From contig CBFFRP010000290.1 in assembly GCA_965644295.1 (NCBI GenBank), positions 43,121-107,120 on the forward strand: a stretch of DNA of 64,000 bases. The letters are read 5' to 3'. The notes beneath the pieces were generated by a model, which made no database searches, was not told the DNA's origin, and saw nothing but the letters and a program-made list of their open reading frames with translations. The DNA is from Paraphysomonas bandaiensis. Lineage: Eukaryota > Chrysophyceae. The translations under genes and the position numbers were made by a program. Positions 25,256 through 36,766 of the stretch are shown here, one piece after another. Numbering within the stretch: position 1 is the first letter of the stretch; every line of letters starts with the position of its first letter.

Positions 25256-27184
25256 ATGTCATCTCTTGCTAGAAGTTTTCGCAAGCGTATGACGGATGCA
25301 TTCGAGTCACCTGACAGTAAATCTCGTAAGCTTCACACTGACGATGACTGCCATGATCCTCGCAAAACAATAAACAAGCCTTCTGCTTTTCCTCTATCTC
25401 CCTACCATAGCTGTGGCAGTGCAGCACAGCCGAAATACTTCGCTGATATCGTTCACAAGCAAATCAAATTGGAGCCCCTCTGTGTACGTATTGTAGATAC
25501 TCTGGAATACCAGCGCCTGTCGTCGCTGAAACAACTTGGTACATGTAATTATGTGTTTCGGGGTGCAACCCACTCTAGATTTGAGCATTCTATTGGTGTG
25601 GCGTACTTAGCGGAGCGTATGGCCAGAGGATTAATGGAATCACAACCAGAACTAAATATAACAGAGATTGATGTTTTATGTGTCAAAGTCGCTGGGCTTT
25701 GCCATGATCTCGGCCACGGGCCTTTCAGTCATGTTTTTGATGGAGTTTTCATCCGTCGAATGTACCCCAATGGTTTAGATGGTAATGGTACGAAATGGAG
25801 ACACGAGGATGGTAGTGTGAAAATGTTCCGGCACCTTCTCAAAGAAAATAACATCGACGTCTCGAAGTATGGCATTGGACCGCGAGACCTCATCTTCATT
25901 GAAGAGATTATCAATGGCACAGTGGAGAGTGAGAGAAATGGGAGAGATCCACTGAAGTTTTTTCTTTATGGTATGCTCTGGCTTTGTCTATGTCACCTAC
26001 CTAATGTTTGCACTGTCATTTAGATATTGTCAACAACTCGCGGTCTGGTTTGGATGTTGATAAGTTAGATTACTTTCAGGTATGTTGGTTGTATGCTTTT
26101 TGTTTTTCTAATCATAGTTGTATGTAGAGGGATGCGATGATGACAGGAGTTTCGAGTAATGTTGATTTTGATCGATTCTTTCAGCTGGCTCGAGTGGTTC
26201 CTGCCCAGCCGATTAACCCCGGAGTTGATCTTCTTTCCCCAGATTCAGACTACCCGTTAATGATATGTTATCCCCAAAAGATGGTCTCAGAGGCTGTTGG
26301 ACTCTTTGCGACGCGATTCAATATGCATAAGCAGGTATACACACATCAAGCAGTTAAGCAGGTCGAGTTCATGATAACGGACGCTCTGGAGCTTGCTGAT
26401 CCCTACATAACTATCCGTGGCAACCCATCTGACCGATTTCCCAAGGGCGAGTATCGTATCTCTGAAGCAGTTTTCGATATGCGAGCTCTGTCAAATCTGA
26501 ACGACACAATATTGGACGTTATTCTCTCTAGTACTGACAAGAGACTTGAACCAGCACAAGCTCTCATTCACCGTGTGCTACGGCGCCAATTGTACCGTTG
26601 CGTGGGAAAAACAACAATAGACGCCGATGATGACTGCTCGGATAAATCAGAAGCAGATATCCTTCAAGAAATAATTGCATGCAGCCACCGGGTAGATGGG
26701 GGAATGTTTAATGGTGAGTTAATAGATTCGCAAGGAGAGGATATTCAGCCGCTGCCGTACGACGACAACACAAACTTAGGCCATGAGGATAGTGGTGGAT
26801 TTGTGGTACTCGAGGAGAAAGATCTTATAGTCGAGAAGATGCATATTCACCACGGGTAAGATACCTGCGCTTCATATACCGTGATGTTATCGTTTATTAT
26901 GTAGAATGAAAAATCTTAATCCGGTATCGCGGCTACGTTTCTTCCCGAAAGCGTTGACTCTTCCTGGTAGCACCCTCAGATCCCGGCATTCCGGCCCTGT
27001 TGCAAGGCAGCTGGATGAACGGGTTTACCAGACACAGCTACCAAGAGTGTTTGAAGACAAGTCCATAAGGCTTTTCTGTCGTGCTCCGGAGAAGGAAGCT
27101 GCAGCTGTGCAAGCATTTGAAAAATGGTGTAGTGAGAGGAACTCCCACTTGCCTTTCCCATCGCTTAGCCAACCAGATAATTGA
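25256..27184 (+). CDS. SAMHD1: SAMHD1-like dNTP triphosphohydrolase (HD domain)
   Basis: Four exons (25256-25970, 26024-26079, 26128-26855, 26905-27184) give about 592 residues. The HD core is clear: YFADIVHKQI, LEYQRLSSLKQLG, GATHSRFEHSIGVAYL (His111), GLCHDLGHGPFSHVFD (His150/Asp151), and the exon-2 peptide GLDVDKLDYFQRDA, which supplies the last metal-binding Asp. The regulatory half follows with MICYPQK, YTHQAVKQVEFMI and a C-terminal lobe. Family members cut dNTPs to nucleoside plus triphosphate, lower dNTP pools and restrict reverse transcription. There is no SAM domain: only about 60 basic and polar residues precede the HD core. An unusual acidic, low-similarity insertion (about residues 440-520) precedes the C-terminal piece. 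Exon phases agree throughout. Confidence 0.92.
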
Positions 27185-27617
27185 TAATAGATGTTTACTT
27201 GGTTTAGATAATTGTCGTACATAGTCTGTAAGGAGCTAGAATTCGAATTATATCTGCTAATTAATTTCTTCTGGGTTACTTAACGACAAAGCTTTGTAGA
27301 AAATGTTATACGAACTAATATACGTATGAGTGAACTTATGCCATCAACACAATGCAAGAGCGAGTGCATGAGAAAACGACATGTATTGTGCACTGCGTTC
27401 TATGAATAGAGTATCTGAAATACATAAAGCATGCAAGAGCGAGTGCATGAGAAAACGACATGTATTGTGCACTGCGTTCTACGAATAGAGCTGCTGAAAT
27501 ACATAAAGCCCAACCATAAAAAGGAAAATAAAACTGTGATGTACCGTGCTATTATAACATTAAGAAAGTACCTAACGCACTACACGTCATAACTCCTCAT
27601 GTTAAAACTAGCAGAAT
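27185..27617. other. Convergent intergenic region with a tandem 79-bp duplication
   Basis: 3' ends of SAMHD1 and RPS20 face each other here. At 27352-27430 and 27431-27509 a 79-bp unit starting ATGCAAGAGCGAGTGCATGA is repeated with three or so differences. No gene seen. Confidence 0.8.
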
Positions 27618-28038
27618 TTACTCCTGCTGGTCAGCAATGGTAACTTCGACATCAACCCCAGGCTCAATGCTGATGTTGGTGATCTGTCTAACCTCATCGG
27701 CAGGGGAGTAAAGGTCGATCAAGCGCTGTACAGATAATTATTTACAAGTGAGTACAGAACGTAACGATATATCCTACCTTGTGGATACGCATCTGGAATC
27801 TGTCGTAGGTGTTGGTACCCTCACCATTAGGAGCCTTACGGGTCATAAGGCGGAGCACCTTGGTGGGCATACGAACAGGTCCAGAGACCTTGAGGTTCTT
27901 GCTGATAGCCCGGTTCTTGAGCTCAGCACACACTCTCTCCAAAGCCTCAACCTTTCTGGAGGTAAGAGTGATACGAATGCGATGAATGGCGACTTCGCCA
28001 ACATCAGCGGCCTTCTGTTTCATGGGAGGAGCTGCCAT
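27618..28038 (-). CDS. RPS20: 40S ribosomal protein uS10 (S20)
   Basis: Two exons (28038-27778 and 27725-27618) join in phase 0 to 122 residues, close to the 119 of the human protein. Motifs run in order: [60 protein letters not shown], then [34 protein letters not shown]. It sits in the head of the small ribosomal subunit. The 52-nt intron interrupts the peptide at MRIHK/R. A longer upstream ATG exists but the family starts at MAAPP, and the extra codons look like leader. Confidence 0.97.
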
Positions 28039-28462
28039 TATTAGGACGAGGTGTAGCTTAAGACCACGGTAACCTGATCCTTCACACAATATAATGCCTC
28101 ACCTCTGTGTACATCAGCATGAAGACTCTAAACAAAAAACTTACAAAGCCACCACGCCATCAATCCACAAAGGACGGCCATATCTTTAAACGTCTTTTCA
28201 GTATGGTAATACTGTAAACAAAAAAAACAGATTTATCGGGATTTCAACATAAAATCTGATATTTCTAATAAAATCAATGATTTTCAGATGTACTGCTGTA
28301 CTTCTGCTGTATACGCACTTTCTTCGATTGTCTTTGAAGTGCAGATCAAGAAGATGAAGTTCAATATCCATCCTGATTTAGAACTTGATTCACTACAGAC
28401 ACACACATACACGATCTCTCCATATAGTAAAGATAGAAGCACCTCTACGCGATATCAGAGTC
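28039..28462. promoter_or_regulatory. Shared upstream region of RPS20 and the enolase-superfamily gene
   Basis: A 424-bp gap between divergent genes. ORFs reading through it (from 28288 or 28385) lack family similarity before the Met at 28463. No other feature seen. Confidence 0.4.
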
Positions 28463-29698
28463 ATGCAGCCCCAGATAGAAATTATTCAATTGAAATTCTG
28501 GACTCTTCAAGTCCCGCTGAAGAAGCCCTATAAGGTGGCTATGGGTGTTGGTACACATACGAATAATATAGTGGTGTCTTTAACTGCTATGGATGTGAGC
28601 AGAGATCAGTTGATAGAGGGATGGGGTGAGGCGGATCCGCTGGATGGGTTCACACCAGAGACAGTGGAATCAATAAAAGACACGCTGAAGAAGATGGTAC
28701 CGGTGTTGTTGGGTCAGAATGCGCTTGATATAAACCGTTTAAATATACTAATGAGAAGCATTGTCCCACACTCTCCATTAGCCATTGGCAGTGTTGATAT
28801 GGCATTGTGGGATATAATGGGAAAGTACAAACGCGCACCAGTGTATACCCTGTTGGGTGGTCACTGTGGCAGGACATCGTTTCCTTTGCTTTGGCCTCTA
28901 TCTAGCCAAAGTGCTGCTGATGATCTACAACAACTACCTAGTCTGATTGACCAAGGTTACCGCACATTCATGTTAAAAATGGGTGGAGCCGATGACGACA
29001 TAACTGCTCAAATAGATCGCATTCGTACGATTAATGAATCCTACCCTGATGGTGAGCTTTTCATCTGCACAGACGCCAATCAGGGGTGGAACATTGACCA
29101 AGCAACAACTTTTGTGCGTGGAATAAGTACTATGGGAGGCCGTGTTGATTTTTTTGAGCAACCCCTTCAGTGCGGACGTGAAGAAGAAATGATATTACTT
29201 CGGCGTGCCTGGGAGGAGGGGCAGTGCAGCCGTGAAGACGGTCAAAGTGTCTCAGTGAAATTTTCAGCAGACGAGAGTGCTCAGACCCTGTCCCAGGTCA
29301 GTAAATGCCTACAGACCAATGATTTCGACTATATCTCTTTGAAGGTGAGCAAAAACGGGGGAATATCGCGTATGAAAGAAATCGCTTCGGCATGTGCTGT
29401 TATGGGCAAGGCAGTGTTGGTTAATTCCATGTTGGAGCTGGGTATTACCCAGGCTGCCGCACTACATGTAGCCGCCACATGTGAACACCTACTTCCATGT
29501 GGTCATTGCTTTATGTCCACTCTTCGTTGTTCAGATGATGTCACAAATTTTAGAACATTAATTCAGGATGCAGTTGTACACCTACCAAGTGGTGACAAAT
29601 GGGGATTGGGTATCACAGTCGAAGTAGACAAACTAGAGCAATATTCTGTCTGTCCAGTTCTTACATTCAAAAAAGCTTCAAGTGATATAACTATGTAA
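28463..29698 (+). CDS. Enolase-superfamily enzyme, muconate-lactonizing / dipeptide-epimerase subgroup
   Basis: An intronless ORF of 411 residues from the Met of MQPQIEIIQLKFWTL. The N-terminal capping domain has VPLKKPYKVAMGVGTHT and GWGEADPL. The barrel carries the expected acid-base and metal residues: FMLKMGG (second-strand lysine), CTDANQGW (Asp), FFEQPL (Glu), FSADESA (Asp) and LKVSKNGG (sixth-strand lysine). Magnesium-dependent proton abstraction next to a carboxylate is the shared chemistry; members racemise N-acylamino acids, epimerise dipeptides, or lactonise muconate. The first lysine of the usual K-x-K is Met here. Substrate cannot be told from sequence. The frame starts 78 bp earlier at another Met, but conservation begins at 28463. 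Confidence 0.85.
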   Translation: MQPQIEIIQLKFWTLQVPLKKPYKVAMGVGTHTNNIVVSLTAMDVSRDQLIEGWGEADPLDGFTPETVESIKDTLKKMVPVLLGQNALDINRLNILMRSIVPHSPLAIGSVDMALWDIMGKYKRAPVYTLLGGHCGRTSFPLLWPLSSQSAADDLQQLPSLIDQGYRTFMLKMGGADDDITAQIDRIRTINESYPDGELFICTDANQGWNIDQATTFVRGISTMGGRVDFFEQPLQCGREEEMILLRRAWEEGQCSREDGQSVSVKFSADESAQTLSQVSKCLQTNDFDYISLKVSKNGGISRMKEIASACAVMGKAVLVNSMLELGITQAAALHVAATCEHLLPCGHCFMSTLRCSDDVTNFRTLIQDAVVHLPSGDKWGLGITVEVDKLEQYSVCPVLTFKKASSDITM

Positions 29699-30920
29699 AA
29701 TAATGAGATTGGGTTGCTTCTATGAAATTTTAGTGCCTCGCTGATATAAGATAAATAACTAATATCGTGACGAAACTACTGTAAATGGCACCTAAAGTAC
29801 ACTGTTTTACTAATTACTTGTAACCTCTAGAACTACAACTTTGGCAACATGTTATTCTCGTACATGTAAATGCAAATGCTAGCACGTAGCTTTTCAAATT
29901 CGCAATTTAAAATTTAAATTTTTTTATTAAAAGAAAATTTAGACAATTGAACAACTAGTAGCGCAGATAGCAAGTTAGTGCTGGGGTTATTATAGACCTA
30001 TTCAAATATCTCCTGATAGGTGTTGGATACCGATTATCTGGTTTTAGTAACAAACACGATTAACGATATACCTGAAGATTCAGCCAACCTAGGTTGTCTG
30101 CAAATGATGACATTGTTCAGTTGACTTATATTCGCTATATTCATATAAATATAATGCCATGACGCATCCACCAAATAGAAAAGTAAAGTAGATGATGTTT
30201 ATAATTTCGCTTCCACTCTACAAGAGCAAAAACTGCTATATTTTGTAAAGTAAGATAATTGACTGCATAAAATCACCACTGCACTTCTTGGAGCACTGAC
30301 AATGTTGGTTGAATCAAACTCCATGGGATGTATAACGCCGACTCATGTGTATCGGTATATGTGGCACGCATTCCACTCAGCATCATCTCGTTCAATGGTC
30401 AACTTTAACAAGAAAATAACACCATAGCGCATACAGAAGACATTGGTCATACCTCATTTGTCGAGATAGATACCTACTGCTGCAAGTATTTCTTTGTGCG
30501 AATTCGCAATTGCAATTTTAATATTGACCACTTGAGTACAGAGCCTTCGTCCACGATGAATGTCATGAATAAAAAAAGAGGGAGCGCTAATCTCTGCATC
30601 CAGAAATACACTTTTCACATACTGCGACCATCTCAGCATGTTTCTCCAAAGATCAACTCCTCAGTAAATATCATATCTAACCATATAAATTGTGCTGCAT
30701 GCAATATGAATACAGTGGTATGAACCATCGAAACAGAGCGACATCAGTACAGATGAATGAGAGCCATGAAGGCCAGTCATATCAATAGCGCCACCATACT
30801 ATCCCAATGTAACTCCTACTAACACACCCCTTACAAGAGAGAACACAGTGCTGTAAGTAATCCGGCACATCGCTCCATATCTTAGCTATCTAGTACATCA
30901 TACACCACGTCATACAGCAG
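29699..30920. other. AT-rich intergenic region, no gene seen
   Basis: It follows the enolase-superfamily gene and leads to the long microsatellite. ORFs near 30454-30723 lie opposite each other and show no motif. Confidence 0.5.
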
Positions 30921-32506
30921 TACATACATACATACATACATACATACATACATACATACATACATACATACATACATACATACATACATACATACATACA
31001 TACATACATACATACATACATACATACATACATACATACATACATACATACATACATACATACATACATACATACATACATACATACATACAGTACATAC
31101 ATACATACATACATACATACATACATACATACATACATACATACATACATACATACATACATACATACATACATACATACATACATACATACATACATAC
31201 ATACATACATACATACATACATACATACATACATACATACATACATACATACATACATACATACATACATACATACATACATACATACATACATACATAC
31301 ATACATACATACATACATACATACATACATACATACATACATACATACATACATACATACATACATACATACATACATACATACATACATACATACATAC
31401 ATACATACATACATACATACATACATACATACATACATACATACATACATACATACATACATACATACATACATACATACATACATACATACATACATAC
31501 ATACATACATACATACATACATACATACATACATACATACATACATACATACATACATACATACATACATACATACATACATACATACATACATACATAC
31601 ATACATACATACATACATACATACATACATACATACATACATACATACATACATACATACATACATACATACATACATACATACATACATACATACATAC
31701 ATACATACATACATACATACATACATACATACATACATACATACATACATACATACATACATACATACATACATACATACATACATACATACATACATAC
31801 ATACATACATACATACATACATACATACATACATACATACATACATACATACATACATACATACATACATACATACATACATACATACATACATACATAC
31901 ATACATACATACATACATACATACATACATACATACATACATACATACATACATACATACATACATACATACATACATACATACATACATACATACATAC
32001 ATACATACATACATACATACATACATACATACATACATACATACATACATACATACATACATACATACATACATACATACATACATACATACATACATAC
32101 ATACATACATACATACATACATACATACATACATACATACATACATACATACATACATACATACATACATACATACATACATACATACATACATACATAC
32201 ATACATACATACATACATACATACATACATACATACATACATACATGCATACATACATACATACATACATACATACATACATACATACATACATACATAC
32301 ATACATACATACATACATACATACATACATACATACATACATACATACATACATACATACATACATACATACATACATACATACATACATACATACATAC
32401 ATACATACATACATACATACATACATACATACATACATACATACATACATACATACATACATACATACATACATACATACATACATACATACATACATAC
32501 ATACAT
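30921..32506. repeat. Very long (TACA)n microsatellite, about 396 copies
   Basis: The run is 1,586 bp of one tetranucleotide, broken only by a phase slip near 31092 (ACAGTACA) and a substitution near 32247 (ATGCAT). All six frames are open, so three huge minus-strand ORFs and one plus-strand ORF arise from the repeat alone. It ends 61 bp upstream of the ZMYND10 ATG, so it occupies that gene's promoter position. Confidence 0.98.
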
Positions 32507-32567
32507 AGTAACTGCAGTTATGTAACATATTTCTTAGTCGCATCCTTTTCCAGCCTACACACACACA

Positions 32568-34074
32568 ATGTCTACTAGTGCTGGTATTCTTGACCCTAGG
32601 GCCCATGCATCTGGTGCTGGTGAGTCCTCTATGTTTGGGTCTGGGTATATAGTGGATCCTATGGAAGCTGAGAGGTTCGTGGAGGGAATCAGAAAGTTCG
32701 ATCTTGAGGAGGTAGGATCATCTGCCTGGATGCGTCAACATGAAGTGTTGGAGAAGTTGAATCTTCAAGCTCATCAGAGTGCGATGACGAGATCTGATGA
32801 GTATATTCTGGAGTCAGTTCTCACTTTTGGTAAATTGGAGGTCCTCATTTACGACTTATTGGTTATTGAGGCGTGGAAGGAGTACGTGTATCCTTTACTT
32901 GTGGATAAACTAGCTGGTAGAAACTCTATGCGGTTGTATTTTATACTCTATCACGAAGCCACTGTGATCAATCTTCTAGAAGTGTTTCTCTATCACAAGC
33001 ACGTGTGTGAATCTGGAGGAGAAAAATTACTCGAACTAGTCGATTATGTCGCCCGTAAAATGACCCGTCTGAATGGAGGCTACGATTTCTCATACATGGA
33101 CGAATTAGACACAAGTATGACGGGTGTAAGCGAGGACTCTGCCAAGGAGTTTGCAGAGTCCCTTCAGCACCGCCGACCGACAGATGACCTTCGTAGACAG
33201 CTTACAGAGATCGAATTCCGTATTTGTGTTTCTGCTTGCTCTGTTGCAAGGTACTCTCAATTTTCGTTGATTTAACTGCTATTGATACGTTCTCGCGTAG
33301 GTTCCTCTGCGAACACTCTGATAACCTTCCGCTCAGTGTTGTGAGCCGTATATGCGACACCCACGATCTACTTATGCTTTTCATTCCCCTAATAGAAAAC
33401 CCTCCCTGGACACGTCGTCTTCCAAATGGTGTGTATTTTCAGCCCACTTTTTCATAAAATTGGAAGCTCTGATTATATCATTTAGGAAAGTGGCAAAAAC
33501 TTGTGGATTTCAAGTGGCAGGATGTACAACCCATTGACTTGTTGAAGATTACCAGACTTGAAGGTCAACCGTGGATTTCGCTTTACTATTTGATGGCCAA
33601 ACAGGTTTTCCGGGAACGTTACCACCTTAATTCATTCCGAAAAGGGCAGGTAAGATAGTACATGGATGTTTGGTATTACTGTGATGTTCAATATAGATTC
33701 TACGCGTTCGCAAGTACCTCTCCGAGGTTATGCTCGACCAACTCCCGTTTTTGGTTGATATTCAACGCTACATGGATGAACTCGCTATTACAGAGGTTCC
33801 AGAGCCTGTTGGGGGCGCAAGTAGCAATATTTTCATGTTCCAACAAGTGTCAGTAATGCGTGAAGGGCTCCTGAAAGGAAAAGAGTGGGAGACCGTGGCA
33901 AATACTCAGATGGATACCGTATTCACGATGACAGATAAAGACGATCCTGATCTTCGGAGGATGGCGGAGTTATACGCAGACGATGCGGTAGAGGGTGTTT
34001 TAGAGCCACCTATACCCCAAGAAGGAGAAGAAGATGATTTGGAAGAAATATCATCCCAGCTCCGGCAAAGTTGA
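32568..34074 (+). CDS. ZMYND10: ZMYND10-like axonemal dynein assembly factor, without the MYND finger
   Basis: Four exons (32568-33250, 33301-33428, 33486-33649, 33697-34074) join to about 450 residues. Family landmarks are in order: WMRQHEVLEKLNLQAH, VYPLLVDKL, MRLYFILYHEATVINLLEVFLYH, the exon-joined SVARFLCEHSDNLPLSVVSR, WTRRLPNGKWQKL, LEGQPWISLYYLM and VRKYLSEVMLDQLPFL. ZMYND10 works with DNAAF factors and HSP90 co-chaperones to assemble dynein arms in the cytoplasm, so the organism probably builds motile cilia. The human protein ends in a C6HC MYND zinc finger after the helix ending YRLDVLEAV. Here the matching YADDAVEGVLEP is followed only by an acidic tail and a stop. Confidence 0.9.
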
Positions 34075-35239
34075 TAAACTCGTGACCGTATTTGTACGTG
34101 ATCAGTAATTGAAGTGGTATTACTTTGGCGAAAAGTACTGGAGATGAAGTCAAGTCATAGCATGGAAATAGTATTAGCGATTGCTGGAAAAAGTTGTGAC
34201 TTTCGTTTGGTACTTATCTTCTACTGTAACTACTAACTGATCCCTGTTTTTAACATGCTCTTGCACTATGCACTATAATCTGACTCAAAATTTGAATTCA
34301 CCAATGCACTATTGTCTGCACTGATATAACAGCTCTCTAGAATATTCGACTTATGTATACCATTTTGCTGATATTCGTCACTTCATTACACAGTGTTGTT
34401 GTAATAGTATAGGTAGTACATAGTACAGACGGTACTAGTGGGGGGCGGGGCGTGGTAACCGTTAATGGGTGCCAAGTTCCCCGCTAATGGTTGTTTCAAT
34501 TTTCAATGACTAACTCGATAATATCGCTCATAATAGATAATGTGACGCCACCTAACAGACTGGGAATCGTAACTACGTAACTACATTAAATCAATAAATA
34601 CCCATCATTACTGTTCTCGTTCTCTTATGGCACTTTAGGATTTAGGATAATCATGGAGGGTAGTAGCCTCCCACAACATGGGATTGGCTCAAAGGAATAG
34701 CAACGACTAATAGACAATGACGCTAAGGTGTCGTAATCAACTTTTCACGACTAAAGAGCCTCTCAATAATATTAGATTGTGCTTTGATAAGAAGCAAGCT
34801 GTGGTACTAAGTCGAGCACTCTTGTTGACCTCGGTGCTATCCCGAACACGCTGTGCAAAGTCATTAAGAGTTCCACTTTTCGTATTGCCTGTCAGTCCTC
34901 TGTCATCGTCCCATAAAATTTAGTCGCTGTCCTTATTGAACTACAACCAACTCCTACGTGCGTACTTGAAGTTTGGTAAAGCCAATCGCTAGTAGTTATC
35001 CTGTATTCTATGTAGCAATGAAATACAGAATATACATGACTACAGTATAGGAGTAGCTATTACAAGTATACAAAGAAACTGAAAATATAGTAGCTGTTAA
35101 AGATATGATTTGTAGAACAGAATGTTGATGTTGGTGAATGACGTGGTTCCTAACTCATAGGGCTACAACATTATAAACTTACTATATCTCCTATAATATC
35201 AATCAGTCAATATTGCACTAACTATAAGCGTAAGTTAAT
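34075..35239. other. Intergenic region and leader of the copia element
   Basis: No host gene seen. At about 34440-34510 there is a weak member of the palindromic repeat family (GTGGTAACCGTTAATGG, AAGTTCCCCGCTAATGG). I looked here for a left LTR of the downstream copia element and found no sequence shared with 39758-39950. Confidence 0.5.
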
Positions 35240-36766
35240 ATGGCAGCGGATGGAAATTTCACGAATGTCGCCTCAGGCTCAAAGGTACCTCCCTTCGAGG
35301 AACTGAACTTCAAGAAATTCAAGAAGTTCTTCACCTCATTCCTCATGAGACACAATCGAGCTCATCTTGTCCTCTCAAAGGATAAACCAAGGCACATTCA
35401 TGATCTAGACTCTACAGTCCCAGCGGGAGCTCATATGACTGATGCACAGAAGAAGCGACTAGGCAAAGCGAAGAAACTCTGGAACACCCGGAACGAGACC
35501 GCGTACTCCTTCCTGATGGAAGTGTGCAATGCTCACCCAAAAGCAGGCACAACAGCGGCTCTCTACGAAGGAAGGACAGCAAAAGGGTTACTACAGGCAC
35601 TGGAAGAGAGATTTCTCAATGTTGAAAAGAATACAGTACAGGCAGAGATCACAAAGTTCAATTCAATGAAGATTACCTCAAGTCAGTCAGGAGCAGAGTT
35701 CGTCGACAGCGTTGAAGCCCAGGCCAAGATTCTCGAGAATCTAGGTCGTGAAGTCACGGAAGACGACAAGCTCACTCGACTAAAGGAAGGTCTCACAGAC
35801 AAGAGATATTCCCAACTAGCACACAGCCTGTATACAGCAAGCGATGTGACATACGCAAGAGCAAGCAGCCTAATCAAAGGGTATGAAAACACATCATTCG
35901 GCAAGCATGCGTTGCAAAATTCAGGGGAAGACAGTGTAAATCAAGCAGTGGATGACAGTAAATGGAAAGAGCACAAGAGAAAGGGCAGATGCAATAAGTG
36001 CAAGAAACTTGGCCACTTTGCTAGGGAGTGCAAGACTCCAGAACATGTCATAAAGAGGATGAAGGGGACAAGATCACAGAGAAAAGATAGAGATCACAGA
36101 AACAGGGGTGATAACAAAACAAAGCTACCTGTGTGTGAGATATGTGACATCCCAGGCCATCAGACTAAAGACTGCTTCCACTTGAAGACTGCTAAAGCTG
36201 CAGTGGTCAGTTCTAAACGGGGGCGAGACTCTAGAAGGGAAACGGCACCCTACAAGAACAAGAAGAAACCGCGAGTGTCTGTACATGATTCAGAAGATGA
36301 AGCGGGATATGAATCAATGATATGTGTGGAAGAAGAGGTGAATCTAGCACAGAGCATGTCAGATGTTATTTATTTAGACAGCGGGTGCAACAAGATGATC
36401 CTTACCTCCAAAAACCACATGACCAACCTTCAGCGCGCTGATAGGCAGATGTCCACAGCGAACAAAGGTAAACTGTCAATACACAGTGTTGGCGATGTAG
36501 GAAGCTTTAAGAAGGTGTACTACGCACCTGAAGCAAGTAAGAACCTCGTAGATATGAAGAGTATCACAGATAGGGGCTGTGTTGTGACGTTCGATAATGA
36601 TGAAGTCGTCATTCGAAATAAGACTACGAACAAGACACTCATTAGACAGAGAAGTGTTAATGGATTATATCCAGTTCGACTCGAAGACTTACTTCAGCTT
36701 GGAGAAGAATCCTCAGCAGCACTTGAGGAGCAGGGATTTGATGACCAGCGAGTTCTATGGCACTAA
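35240..36766 (+). CDS. Copia Gag plus protease (ORF up to the in-frame TAA)
   Basis: 508 residues. The N-terminal half is a copia capsid-like domain (FEELNFKKFKKFFTSFLMRH, then ALEERFLNVEK, FNSMKITSSQSGAEFVD, DKLTRLKEGL). Two zinc knuckles follow: CNKCKKLGHFAREC and the variant CEICDIPGHQTKDC. The protease active site is YLDSGCNKMI. The frame ends inside the gag-pre-integrase motif at LWH-stop, where the next codons in the same frame read RLGHVNYDKL, matching the family's WHxRLGH with the x codon being TAA. Confidence 0.88.
   Translation: MAADGNFTNVASGSKVPPFEELNFKKFKKFFTSFLMRHNRAHLVLSKDKPRHIHDLDSTVPAGAHMTDAQKKRLGKAKKLWNTRNETAYSFLMEVCNAHPKAGTTAALYEGRTAKGLLQALEERFLNVEKNTVQAEITKFNSMKITSSQSGAEFVDSVEAQAKILENLGREVTEDDKLTRLKEGLTDKRYSQLAHSLYTASDVTYARASSLIKGYENTSFGKHALQNSGEDSVNQAVDDSKWKEHKRKGRCNKCKKLGHFARECKTPEHVIKRMKGTRSQRKDRDHRNRGDNKTKLPVCEICDIPGHQTKDCFHLKTAKAAVVSSKRGRDSRRETAPYKNKKKPRVSVHDSEDEAGYESMICVEEEVNLAQSMSDVIYLDSGCNKMILTSKNHMTNLQRADRQMSTANKGKLSIHSVGDVGSFKKVYYAPEASKNLVDMKSITDRGCVVTFDNDEVVIRNKTTNKTLIRQRSVNGLYPVRLEDLLQLGEESSAALEEQGFDDQRVLWH

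Noticed and set aside
28385-28462. Earlier start codon for the enolase-superfamily gene
   Set aside because: The extra 26 codons have no family similarity; conservation starts just after the Met at 28463.
30882-32606. ORFs of 530-574 codons made of Met-Tyr-Val-Cys repeats, and the plus-strand Ile-His-Thr-Tyr ORF
   Set aside because: A (TACA)n tract has no stop codon in any frame; the ORFs are products of the microsatellite.
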